DNA from: Isoetes taiwanensis
Taxonomy: Eukaryota > Streptophyta > Lycopodiopsida > Isoetales > Isoetaceae
DNA length: 64,000 nucleotides
Reading direction: 5' to 3'
Assembly (NCBI GenBank): GCA_021234155.1
Contig: JAJEKV010000002.1
Coordinates: forward strand, 9,322,409 to 9,386,408
In this document: piece by piece, positions 24,612 through 35,655 of the stretch
Position numbering within the stretch: position 1 is the first letter of the stretch
Layout of the letters: every line of letters begins with the position of its first letter
Position numbers and translations under genes: made by a program
Notes under the pieces: generated by a model
Databases searched by the model: none
What the model was told of the DNA's origin: nothing
The model's input: the letters and a program-made list of their open reading frames with translations, nothing else

Positions 24612-26681
24612 GTGAAGGCAAAATGTACCAGGATTATTACAAGGGACTGCAATCGGAAAAAACATCTTATTACCCAGAAAGAGAACATTGATGTTAAAAT
24701 TGTGCATAGCACTTTTTTCTCAAAGTCACTCGAAAAGTTCAGCGTGAGACACATCTTTTTAGAAGTATTGAATAGATACAACCCTGATATGGCCAATGAT
24801 CTAGTGAACAGCACCTTATTCGCATGGAGATTTATTGAGCAATTGAAGGATAAGGTATACAAGCCGTATAGTGTCTTTGCTGATGGCAGTACTAACAAGT
24901 GTCCATGTGATAACCCTACTCTAGCCAAATACGTAGATCCTAAAGTTGGGCATGTGCGTACCACCAATTTGGAAATAATCCATTGCCATAAACTTAGGGA
25001 AGTTTTTTCTTGTGGACTAAACCATATACCAGACTCAAGCTTCTCTATTGAAGAGTTTATGATGGACATGTGCTGCACGTGTGAACAGTTTTTCAGTGTA
25101 CATCATTTCCAGATTTTACACATGAGTGAACGAGAAATTGAAGCCTTGAAAAGCCAGGTGCTGCAATTAGCTCATAAAAGAATAGTGCAGCACAAATCAA
25201 ACCTCCAAACAAAAAGATTTGTATGGAATGATGATGAGGTAAAGAGAAATCTGACATGGTTGACAAAATTTTTTTACATATCAGGTCTAGATAAGGCTTC
25301 TAACAATGCATCATTTATATGTCAGAAACACATCAATGAAATGGCTCTCATCAGACTGAATAGTGTTGATTTTGAAAAGATACCTCAGAATAAGGATGAG
25401 ATTATTGCTGATTGCAGAAATGACATATGCACAAGGCTTGGCTTAGAGGAACCATGTAATGACAGACTACCATATTTACTTGGCATTTTTAAAGCCCACA
25501 AATCTGAATATAGATGGATAACAAACTCTCATGAAACCATCTTCTCTGGAACGGCAGATTTTATAACAGGGATTTTAAATAACTTCACGGAGATATGGCC
25601 TTATGTATGTCACTGGAATACATCACAAATTAGAGTGTCGTTAAATGAAAAGGTCAATCCGTGCTGGATCATTAACTCAGCATATGACTTCGTTCTTAAT
25701 ATCCCAACCAAAGTCTTCAATGTTTTTTCAGCTGACATAACTAAGTGTTATGAAAACATCCCCATAACTGGCAAAGATGGATTAGTGGAAATAATAAATG
25801 ATGCTGCGGACTTAATATGGGAATATATGTGTAACACCTCACCAATGTCAAAACTGGTGATTAAGATCAAAGCTGGGAAATATGTTGCAAAATGGGAGAA
25901 GATTGAGGCAGACGTCCCTTATAAGAAAAGGATAGTACATAAACAAGAATTCAAGTTGATCAATGAATGGTTAGTGTGCCACTGTTACCTTCAGATGGGT
26001 AATGAATTTTGGAGACAGAAGAAAGGAATCCCTATGGGATTTTCATGCAGCCCAGCATGGTGTAACTTGTACCTTGCCTGGTACGAGCTGAGGTTTATTA
26101 TCAGACTTGCCCACTCCAACAGAATGAAGGATATTCCTAGATTCCAGTTTGCAAGCCGATATATCGATGATCTAATCCTAATCAACGCTGGCAAAGTGCA
26201 AGAATTCTTTTCTATTGAGTCGGAGCTTACAATTTACAACATGGAAAATCTGGGCATCAAGGATGAGACTATGTATAGAAAACACGATGAAAAGGAAAAG
26301 CAGGGCGGATATAAGGTGAACTTCTTAAATGTTACTTTACAAGTTACAGAGCAGAACATTGGGATGTATAAGACCAATAGGTATGACAAAAGGGTACATC
26401 TTCCCTTTCCTGTATACAGGTTTATCAAGGCTAAAGGTTGCAGGCCATATGGACAAGCAAGTAAGGTTATAATTTCACAAATTTTTCCATATGTCTATGC
26501 ACATTCGGATCCGGTAAATGCTGCTGAGGATATCATACTATTGATTAATGCATTTTGTGACTATGGTTTCTACAAAAAGGATATCATACGAATTGTGTTC
26601 AAAACATTGAAGACTAATAACTTTCCAGGCCTTCCTTATGATATTGGAGACGTAATCAGATTACTTCACAAATCCAAGTAA
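24612..26681 (+). CDS. Penelope-like reverse transcriptase, exon 3
   Basis: An open run of 689 codons begins right after the acceptor TTTTTTTAG. RT motifs appear in order: LPYLLGIFKAHK and RWITNS (fingers, before motif A), SADITKCYENIP (motif A, Asp375), KKGIPMGFSCSP (motif B, about residues 470-481), RYIDDLI (motif C, Asp519 and Asp520), then VNFLNVTL and the FPFPVYRF region (thumb). Both catalytic aspartates of motif C and the motif A aspartate are present. Y-x-x-I-P after motif A and MG-x-x-x-SP are typical of Penelope-like RTs. An upstream cysteine/histidine-rich segment (CPC at 97-99; HCHKLREVFSCGLNHIP; CCTC near 156) may bind zinc. No GIY-YIG domain follows; the protein ends eight residues after GDVIRL. 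Confidence 0.8.
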   Translation: MKAKCTRIITRDCNRKKHLITQKENIDVKIVHSTFFSKSLEKFSVRHIFLEVLNRYNPDMANDLVNSTLFAWRFIEQLKDKVYKPYSVFADGSTNKCPCDNPTLAKYVDPKVGHVRTTNLEIIHCHKLREVFSCGLNHIPDSSFSIEEFMMDMCCTCEQFFSVHHFQILHMSEREIEALKSQVLQLAHKRIVQHKSNLQTKRFVWNDDEVKRNLTWLTKFFYISGLDKASNNASFICQKHINEMALIRLNSVDFEKIPQNKDEIIADCRNDICTRLGLEEPCNDRLPYLLGIFKAHKSEYRWITNSHETIFSGTADFITGILNNFTEIWPYVCHWNTSQIRVSLNEKVNPCWIINSAYDFVLNIPTKVFNVFSADITKCYENIPITGKDGLVEIINDAADLIWEYMCNTSPMSKLVIKIKAGKYVAKWEKIEADVPYKKRIVHKQEFKLINEWLVCHCYLQMGNEFWRQKKGIPMGFSCSPAWCNLYLAWYELRFIIRLAHSNRMKDIPRFQFASRYIDDLILINAGKVQEFFSIESELTIYNMENLGIKDETMYRKHDEKEKQGGYKVNFLNVTLQVTEQNIGMYKTNRYDKRVHLPFPVYRFIKAKGCRPYGQASKVIISQIFPYVYAHSDPVNAAEDIILLINAFCDYGFYKKDIIRIVFKTLKTNNFPGLPYDIGDVIRLLHKSK

Positions 26682-26756
26682 GTATCAAATTGATGTTTTC
26701 ATAACTTAATGTGGCTCAAGAGTAGATTCTTATTATAGGGAGGGTAGGGCCCCTGT

Positions 26757-26789
26757 GTTACAGCAGGGACCTACTCTCCTTGCTGTAAC
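26757..26789 (+). other. 3' hairpin of Penelope-like unit 1
   Basis: GTTACAGCA and TGCTGTAAC form a perfect 9-bp stem, extended by GGGA against TCCT (one G-U pair), with a 7-nt loop. It lies 75 nt after the RT stop codon and is repeated exactly in unit 2 at 33,293-33,325. It could serve in 3' end recognition or transcript processing; that is inference. Confidence 0.6.
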
Positions 26790-27356
26790 TTCTTTTTTTC
26801 CATTGAATAATGGTCGGAATAAACAGGTGCCCCCTGGAACTACGGTAGGTGGCAGGCTTTTTTTTATATATTATGAGTTGCTAGAGTGGCTAGATCACCT
26901 AGATATATGTGCATGTAAATGTGGACATAAAGATTATCTCTATTCCTAAGTTGTTTAAAAATTACAATAGGCAAACAATATGAGTTGATGGTATTTGTAC
27001 CCATCATGGGGTTAACAATATCCAGCTGCAGGGCTAGAGGATGACATGCTATTGAGCACCATAGAATAATATTATGTTACATAGTTTATTAATGGTTGAA
27101 CAGATATCAAAATTTGTGGAAGGACGTTACATATGGCTAAAAGGAAAAAAAACCTAAGGCAAAATGTTGGATGCAAACCCTAATTACGTACCGCCGATGC
27201 CGGTAATGATCAATCCGGAGATCAGGGTAGTCCGGCAAACCGTGGTTGTTTGTTGCAATCAGGTTTAGGTTTTTTTCGATTATAATGGAAAAATCCCTTA
27301 ACGGCCATTAGGGCAACATATACCATGTATGCTTCTTGATATCCCGCTATCCGTAG

Positions 27357-27694
27357 ATGGGTAGGCCGAAAGGGCGGTTTAACAAGAAAACCCTTGCCAA
27401 AATGGCGAAGGCGTAAGGCTATAGATGCAAAGAGGAAGAAGATGTATGACTATCACGGCACTGCTCGTAATGATCTTTGGATGTAGCGGCAAGGAGGCCA
27501 TAGGCATAGTTCCGGTTGCTAGTCACCGGCACAAGATCAGCAGCCTATACAATACAAACGGCTTGGGCTGGAAAATCGGGGGGAAGAAATTGTGGCAGAC
27601 TCATCCATCCCGGTGAATGATGGCGATGTGCAGAGAGGAAACAAGTGGATATGGAGCACGATCCGGATAATATCAATACTACAAGGATTAATCG
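27357..27694 (+). pseudogene. Unit 2 copy of Penelope-like exon 1
   Basis: It aligns to exon 1 of unit 1 but reads MGRPKGRFNKKTLAKMAKA followed by a stop. The stop arises where unit 1 has GAGCAGAAGG and this copy has GAAGGCGTAAGG. Further differences also sit at CAG or CTG positions (CAGCTGG against CACCGG; TCAGG against TCGGG). I suspect consensus error rather than mutation. Confidence 0.6.
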
Positions 27695-29235
27695 GGTTTG
27701 AGATAGATAGATCTACTTTTTAGTGGTGGAAACAGAGGCTCAAAATAACATAGTAATATAACTATTTTCCTTTCATTATGTTGGAGCTTGCCTCGGATCG
27801 TGGTAATCGGCTATTGTCAAAAAAGATAAATCAAGGCGTACCGTGATTGATATAGACTTGATTTTTTCACGGGGAAATAATGTAGCATACAATTTAGCAG
27901 TTTAGCTTTCGGTTGAATTGGTGTAGTCTATTTGACAAATATGCTTATGTAATATCCACTCTTAAGCACTAAGTTGGCGTAAAAAAGAAGTAATAATACA
28001 TGGTTGAGCACCGAATCACGCATATAGGGTAGATATGTGCGCTGGAAATAAAGGAGGTATATGGCAGATAAATTGCCTGATATGATTGTCTAACTAAATA
28101 ACGGGTTAAATCCTCAGCATGCTGTCATAAAAGGAAATAAAACAAGATGTGTAACGATGCTAGTTTTTCTAGAGGTTAACTCATGTTGGCAGCGGTGACG
28201 TGAATGCTTATGAGAATGGTAAGGATGTGTAATCCGTTACCGAAGCAGTAAGAAAATACATGGAAGAAAGGCTCTTAACAGTTTAGGATAGTAGTATTTA
28301 AGTATACTGATATATGATGTTGTAATGACAACGAATATGACTGTAAATCTTTCTCTTATGTTGTATAATGGTGAAGGGCGATGAGCCGAAAGGAACCACT
28401 GCTTACCTGCTTTAGCTTAGGCATTTACCCTTTTTCAAGGCTAATGTGCTTATGGTTCTAATGCAGGTAACCGGTTCTTTTCCTCCATATGGATGTTTGT
28501 TGAACACAAAATGTTGCTGGGATATATGAAGACATGCTGGTGTTTTCTGAAATACCCTGCATATTATATGATTTCTGTCTATGCAAATTATTAAGTTTAG
28601 TTCCTACAAATTACTTTAAAGTTTTCCATATCGGAATATTATGAGATGTTATATGCTCAGTATCATTAGGAATGCGTTTGTTTTATGGAAAGCAGCATTA
28701 TCTTTGTTTTCACACTATGCACTATAACAGTCATTGCTGATGTATTCCATTGTGGGATTATTCTCATTACTTTATGTGCATTGTTTTATTAATGTTGGCC
28801 TATAGTTAAAAGTCACTTGCTGTCTCTTTTTGAACTATTATCTATTTGAAGTTTATGATTATCCAAATCATGATACAATGTATGTATTTGTCAATAGTTC
28901 TATATGCATGTGTACACCACTATTTAATAATATAATTAGACGAATCTATTACTGCTTTCATGACAAAGGTATAAAGGTTTTTTATGTTCTGGATATTTAA
29001 TGCTCAAATCATGGCCTGAATGCTGATGGCACCTCACAGTAGTCAGGGCTGCAAATTGATTGTCTTAGGTACCATACGGTTAATAAGGCAAAAAGTCTGG
29101 TTTAGTATCTAAACAGGCTTAAAGGTTTTTTGATGTTACTCCAGTTTCTTGGTTTAACCAGAACCTTGGTTTGAGTATATGGTGCTTGTTATTGCAATTA
29201 TTTATTTAAAACTAACTCTCTGATTATCATTGTAG

Positions 29236-30832
29236 AAAGCAATACAACCAAATAAGGATGAGGAAGTTGACATCACCAACGCATGGATCAAGGAGCTGAT
29301 TATACTGAAGTACAATGAATGCCAAATATCCAGTCCAAACAAAGCCGTTCAGACTTTGATTGCGTGTATAAAAAATGGTGATGTACATTCCTTTATTGTT
29401 CATAAAGAGACAGCCTTAGATGACAAGAACAAATCCGTTGTTAGCTATTTTGGGTTCAATGGTTGGTTTAGAGTCTTTCACTTGATGAAAAAGGCTAATT
29501 ACAAATTGGAAGCATGCAAAACCATCTTGACTGCTGTATATAATGAAATGCCCAGTTTGCTATACAATAGGACATGTCTGGAGGATGAGATTGCTAGAAA
29601 ATTTATGATTGGATTAACTAATATGGAGAAAGTATATGAGATAAAAAAATCTCTACATTTTGATGATGAGCAGGATGAGAAAGATAACGATGACTATCTT
29701 TTAGTAGATGTTCAAAACTGTGCTTTTTCCGAGAATGACTTATCTGAGGATGAATTGTTAAGTATGGAGAATGGCAGCAAGGAATCTACAATGGAGACAG
29801 TCCAAGATAAGATTGACATGGAGGGGGTACCCACTCTTACCTTGCTTAATTCTGCAAAATTTCCAATTCTGCCAGAACAAAATGTGGAGTGCTATGGAGC
29901 AGCATGGGGACATGCATTATGGAAGAGTCAAAACTTTGGTGCCCTTGCTCCGATTGACATCAGTACATGGAAAGCCCTCACTGGTATCACTGATGATGAA
30001 ATTAGGTCTGGTATTTTAAAAGCTAGTAGGTTGGAGAAATACTTTGCTAAGAAACCAATTAATTTGCCATTTGATATGACTTTCTTTGAACAACCATGTG
30101 ATAAAAATACTGGTGTCCATGTAAGCCAAAAAGGGAACATGGCGTTCACTAAAGACAAAAAAGATGGTTTTTTTCTGAAAAAAAATATGGAGAACACACT
30201 GCCCATTTATTACATGTGGATGTGTCAAGAGCAGAGACAATGAGAATAAGGATGAATGCAGAAGTGGTATAGTTTGGATAGACCATGCAATATGGTATAT
30301 GCTTAATAACTTGGAGGAAATATACCCTGGTGCTACTCCAATGATGAAAATGGTATGTGTTACTAAACTCGTGCACAATGTATTCAAACCTGCTATTGAT
30401 GCATTTTTGTCCTACCTGGAAGTAAGAAGAGTCATGGTTGATATGACAATGATGTATGCTGCAAACCCTGATAGTGACCTCAAAGGTGCCTTTGGCAACA
30501 ACAAGCTTGCTGAAATCATTGAAAAAACACTTAGGCCATCATCTTTTGGTGACAAAAAGATGAATTGGAGCAAACAGTCCCCCTCTACTAAATATAGTGC
30601 CAAAAGCAGTGCTAGTCATGCAAGCACTGTGTCATATGCTCGCCCTCCTAGAGTTACGATTGATCCAAAGGTGGCTGCAGCTAGCAATGCTGCACAGATA
30701 GTCAAACCAGGCAATGAGGATGACGTTCAACAATATGGTGATGAATACTCGGTGACTGAGGTTGGCAACAAGATTATATCATTGGACGATAGTACACCTG
30801 TTGCATTGAACTATGCAGAAAATTCGAGGTAC
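29236..30832 (+). pseudogene. Unit 2 copy of Penelope-like exon 2
   Basis: Open in phase 0 from the acceptor (AG at 29,234-29,235) through KAIQPNKDEE ... LKYNECQISSPNKAV and on to about 30,180. There a run of eight A replaces the seven A of unit 1, and the frame stops at 30,241. The other half is open from 30,299 to the donor. The protein matches unit 1 with very few substitutions, so the copies are recent. The break is a single homopolymer length difference and could be an error. Confidence 0.65.
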
Positions 30833-31142
30833 GTAATATGTTGTTTTCAAGTATATTAATACAACAATATTCTTTTTTATTCAATTACTGTTATCTATGA
30901 TGAAAGTGTTATGTATTCTATATGATCATATTATATAGCCTACCATGGGTTTTTATGGTGACGGTTTTTCCCTGGTAGGTGGTATCCTTCTTAGAAAAAA
31001 CCACTCCCACCTATACCTGGTACATTAATGATGAGAATTATCTTGGCAACTTATGATTCATTGAATCATAATATGGACAATATTGTTATTCAACAGTTTA
31101 AATTGGTTATGTCCAATAGTACCCTAATACTTCTTTTTTTAG

Positions 31143-33217
31143 GTGAAGGCAAAATGTACCAGGATTATTACAAGGGACTGCAATCGGAAAAAACATCTTA
31201 TTACCCAGAAAGAGAACATTGATGTTAAAATTGTGCATAGCACTTTTTTCTCAAAGTCACTCGAAAAGTTCAGCGTGAGATACATCTTTTTAGAAGTATT
31301 GAATAGATACAACCCTGATATGGCCAATGATCTAGTGAACATCACCTTATTCGCATGGAAATTTATTGAGCAATTGAAGGATAAGGTATACAAGCCGTAT
31401 AGTGTCTTTGCTGATGGCAGTACTAACAAGTGTCCATGTGATAACCCTACTCTAGCCAAATACGTAGATCCTAAAGTTGGGCATGTGCGTACCACCAATT
31501 TGGAAATAATCCATTGCCATAAACTTAGGGAAGTTTTTTCTTGTGGACTAAACCATATACCAGACTCAAGCTTCTCTATTGAAGAGTTTATGATGGACAT
31601 GTGCTGCACGTGTGAACAGTTTTTCAGTGTACATCATTTCCAGATTTTACACATGAGTGAACGAGAAATTGAAGCCTTGAAAAGCCAGGTGCTGCAATTA
31701 GCTCATAAAAGAATAGTGCAGCACAAATCAAACCTCCAAACAAAAAGATTTGTATGGAATGATGCTGAGGTAAAGAGAAATCTGACATGGTTGACAAAAT
31801 TTTTTTACATATCAGGTCTAGATAAGGCTTCTAACAATGCATCATTTATATGTCAGAAACACATCAATGAAATGGCTCTCATCAGACTGAATAGTGTTGA
31901 TTTTGAAAAGATACCTCAGAATAAGGATGAGATTATTGCTGATTGCAGAAATGACATATGCACAAGGCTTGGCTTAGAGGAACCATGTAATGACAGACTA
32001 CCATATTTACTTGGCATTTTTAAAGCCCACAAATCTGAATATAGATGGATAACAAACTCTCATGAAACCATCTTCTCTGGAACGACAGATTTTATAACAG
32101 GGATTTTAAATAACTTCACGGAGATATGGCCTTATGTATGTCACTGGAATACATCACAAATTAGAGTGTCGTTAAATGAAAAGGTCAATCCGTGCTGGAT
32201 CATTAACTCAGCATATGACTTCGTTCTTAATATCCCAACCAAAGTCTTCAATGTTTTTTCAGCTGACATAACTAAGTGTTATGAAAACATCCCCATAACT
32301 GGCAAAGATGGATTAGTGGAAATAATAAATGATGCTGCGGACTTAATATGGGAATATATGTGTAACACCTCACCAATGTCAAAACTGGTGATTAAGATCA
32401 AAGCTGGGAAATATGTTGCAAAATGGGAGAAGATTGAGGCAGACGTCCCTTATAAGAAAAGGATAGTACATAAACAAGAATTCAAGTTGATCAATGAATG
32501 GTTAGTGTGCCACTGTTACCTTCAGATGGGTAATGAATTTTGGAGACAGAAGAAAGGAATCCCTATGGGATTTTCATGCAGCCCAGCATGGTGTAACTTG
32601 TACCTTGCCTGGTACGAGCTGAGGTTTATTATCAGACTTGCCCACTCCAACAGAATGAAGGATATTCCTAGATTCCAGTTTGCAAGCCGATATATCGATG
32701 ATCTAATCCTAATCAACGCTGGCAAAGTGCAAGAATTCTTTTCTATTGAGTCGGAGCTTACAATTTACAACATGGAAAATCTGGGCATCAAGGATGAGAC
32801 TATGTATAGAAAAACACGATGAAAAGGAAAAAAAGTATGGATATAAGGTGAACTTCTTAAATGTTACTTTACAAGTTCTGAAAGGAGCGTAACATTGGGA
32901 TGTATAAGACCAATAGGTATGACAAAAGGGTACATCTTCCCTTTCCTGTATACAGGTTTATCAAGGCTAAAGGTTGCAAGCCATATGGACAAGCAAGTAA
33001 GGTTATAATTTCACAAATTTTTCCATATGTCTATGCACATTCGGATCCGGTAAATGCTGCTGAGGATATCATACTATTGATTAATGCATTTTGTGACTAT
33101 GGTTTCTACAAAAAGGATATCATACGAATTGTGTTCAAAACATTGAAGACTAATAACTTTCCAGGCCTTCCTTATGATATTGGAGACGTAATCAGATTAC
33201 TTCACAAATCCAAGTAA
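31143..33217 (+). pseudogene. Unit 2 copy of Penelope-like reverse transcriptase exon
   Basis: 559 codons are open and nearly identical to unit 1, including motif A (SADITKCYENIP), motif B (GIPMGFSCSP) and motif C (YIDD). The frame is lost at 32,812-32,895, where unit 1 AAGCAGGGCGG reads AAAAAAGTATGG and unit 1 GAGCAGAACA reads GAGCGTAACA. It resumes at 32,900 to the normal end. Both disturbed spots are CAG sites, so the copy could be intact in reality. Confidence 0.7.
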
Positions 33218-33292
33218 GTATCAAATTGATGTTTTCATAACTTAATGTGGCTCAAGAGTAGATTCTTATTATAGGGAGGGTAGGGCCCCTGT

Positions 33293-33325
33293 GTTACAGC
33301 AGGGACCTACTCTCCTTGCTGTAAC
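33293..33325 (+). other. 3' hairpin of Penelope-like unit 2
   Basis: Identical to the hairpin at 26,757-26,789 in unit 1: 9-bp stem GTTACAGCA/TGCTGTAAC, four further pairs and a 7-nt loop, located 75 nt after the RT stop. Confidence 0.6.
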
Positions 33326-33393
33326 TTCTTTTTTTCCATTGAATAATGGTCGGAATAAACAGGTGCCCCCTGGAACTATGGTAGGTGGCAGGC

Positions 33394-35655
33394 TTTTTTT
33401 ATATATTATGAGTTGCTAGAGTGGCTAGATCACCTAGATATATGTGCATGTAAATGTGGACATAAATATTATCTCTATTCCTAAGTTGTTTAAAAATTAC
33501 AATAGGCAAACAATATGAGTTGATGGTATTTGTACCCATCATGGGGTTAACAATATCCAACGTAGGGGCTAGAGGATGACATGCTATTGAGCACCATAGA
33601 ATAATATTATGTTACATAGTTTATTAATGGTTGAACATATATCAAAATTTGTGGAAGGACGTTACATATGGCTAAAAGGGAAAAAAAACCTAAGGCAAAA
33701 TGTTGGATGCAAACCCTAATTACGGTACCGATGTCGGGTACAGATCAACGGAGATCCGGGTAGTCCCCGAAACCGTGGTTGTTTGTTGCAATCAGGTTTA
33801 GGTTTTTTTTCCGATTATAATGGAAAAATCCCTTAACGGCCATTAGGGCAACATATACCATGTATGCTTCTTGATATCCCGCTATCCGTAGATGGGTAGG
33901 CCGAAGGGCGGTTTAACAAGAAAACCCTTGCCAAAATGGCCGAAGCGTAAGGCTATAGATGCAAAGAGGAAGAAGATGTATGACTATCACGCGGACTGAT
34001 TCGTAATGATGCCGGATGTAGCGGCAAAGGAGGCCATAGGCATAGTTCGGTTGCTAGTCACCGGCACAAGATCGCCGACCTATACAATACAAGCGGCTTG
34101 GGCTGGAAAATCGGGAAGAAATTGTGGCGGACTCATCCATCCCGGTGAATGATGGCGGATGTGCAAAGAGGAAACAAGTGGATATGGAGCACGATCCGGG
34201 ATAATATCAATACTACAACCGATTAATCGGGTTTGAGATAGATAGATCTACTTTTTAGTGGTGGAAACAGAGGCTCAAAATAACATAGTAATATAACTAT
34301 TTTCCTTTCATTATGTTGGAGCTTGCCTCGATCATTAATCTTTGCATGTCAAAAAGATAAATCGGGCAGCCGTGATTGATATAGACTTGATTTTTTCACG
34401 GGGAAATAATGTAGCATACAATTTAGCGGTTTAGCTTTCGGTTGAATTGGTGTAGTCTATTTGACAAATATGCTTATGTAATATCCACTCTTAAGCACTA
34501 AGTCGGGCAGAAAAGAAGTAATAATACATGGTTGAGCAACCGAATACCGCATATAGGGTAGATATGTGGCTGGAAATAAAGGAGGTATATGGCGATAAAT
34601 TGCCCGATATGATTGTCTAACTAAATAACGGGTTAAATCCTCAAAGATGTTTGTCATAAAAAAAAAAAAACAAGATGTGTAACGATGCTAGTTTTTCTAG
34701 AGGTTAACTCATGTTGGCGGTGGTGGACGTGAATGCTTATGAGAATGGTAAGGATGTGTAATCCGTTACAAAGGCAAGAAGAAAATACATGGAAGAAAGG
34801 CTCTTAACAGTTTAGGATAGTAGTATTTAAGTATACAGATATATGATGTTGTAATGACAACGAATATGACTGTAAATCTTTCTCTTATGTTGTATAATGG
34901 TGAAGGGCGATGAGCCGAAAGGAACCACTGCTTACCGCTTTAGCTTAGGCATTTACCCTTTTTCAAGGCTAATGTGCTTATGGTTCTAATGCAGTAACCC
35001 GGTTCTTTTCCTCCATATGGATGTTTGTTGAACACAAAATGTTTTTGGGATATATGAAGACATCGGGTGTTTTTTAAAAAATACCACATATTATATGATT
35101 TCTGTCTATGCAAATTATTAAGTTTAGTTCCTACAAATTACTTTAAAGTTTTCCATATCGGAATATTATGAGATGTTATATGCTCAGTATCATTAGGAAT
35201 GCGTTTGTTTTATGGAAAGCAGCATTATCTTTGTTTTCACACTATGCACTATAACAGTCATTGCTGATGTATTCCATTGTGGGATTATTCTCATTACTTT
35301 ATGTGCATTGTTTTATTAATGTTGGCCTATAGTTAAAAGTCACTTGTTGTCTCTTTTTGAACTATTATCTATTTGAAGTTTATGATTATCCAAATCATGA
35401 TACAATGTATGTATTTGTCAATAGTTCTATATGCATGTGTACACCACTATTTAATAATATAATTAGACGAATCTATTACTGCTTTCATGACAAAGGTATA
35501 AAGGTTTTTTATGTTCTGGATATTTAATGCTCAAATCATGGCCTGAATGCTGATGGCACCTCACAGTAGTCAGGGCTGCAAATTGATTGTCTTAGGTACC
35601 ATACGGTTAATAAGGCAAAAAGTCTGGTTTAGTATCTAAACAGGCTTAAAGGTTT
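33394..35655 (+). mobile_element. Penelope-like retroelement, tandem unit 3 (3'-truncated)
   Basis: It repeats the first 2.26 kb of the unit: leader, exon 1 (ATG at 33,892 to about 34,230, with stops) and most of intron 1. It breaks off inside intron 1 at AAAGG followed by a T-run. The unit 1 and 2 sequence after that point (GATGTTACTCC) is absent; a different sequence starting AATTAATGG follows. This copy is the most altered of the three, again mainly at CAG and CTG sites. Confidence 0.75.

Larger units (their letters stand above)
20321..26857 (+). mobile_element. Penelope-like retroelement, tandem unit 1 (complete)
   Basis: This is a 6,537-bp unit that starts with a T-run followed by ATATATTATGAG and ends in GGTAGGTGGCAGGC. 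The next unit follows directly at 26,858. It holds three coding exons (20,819-21,154; 22,705-24,301; 24,612-26,681) separated by introns of about 1,550 and 310 nt with GT-AG borders. The RT has Penelope-type motifs and no recognisable GIY-YIG endonuclease. Penelope-like elements are known for keeping introns and for head-to-tail arrangements, and both are seen here. No LTRs, no target duplication and no poly(A) tail were found. Confidence 0.75.
26858..33393 (+). mobile_element. Penelope-like retroelement, tandem unit 2 (complete, frameshifted)
   Basis: This 6,536-bp unit is nearly identical to unit 1 and joined to it head to tail; the junction is GGCAGGC plus a T-run plus ATATATTATGAG. Coding exons correspond to 27,357-27,694, 29,236-30,832 and 31,143-33,217. 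Its disruptions lie in different places from those of unit 1. Exon 1 has stops, exon 2 has one extra A in a homopolymer near 30,178, and exon 3 is garbled at 32,812-32,895. Unit 2 reads through the start of exon 2, where unit 1 does not. Confidence 0.75.

Noticed and set aside
24608-25078. 156-codon minus-strand frame, repeated at 31,139-31,609
   Set aside because: It is antisense to the conserved RT exon and its openness follows from the sense codons.
28378-28490. Hammerhead ribozyme in the Penelope-like intron (CGATGAGCCGAAA next to the long hairpin)
   Set aside because: Penelope-like elements can carry hammerheads, and the layout of GAAA, a stem and TTTCC is suggestive. But the core reads CGATGA instead of CTGATGA, there is no stem II between GATGA and GAAA, and the divergent element lacks the core. 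A lost T at a CTG is possible given the error pattern, so it is worth re-checking with accurate reads, but I do not call it.
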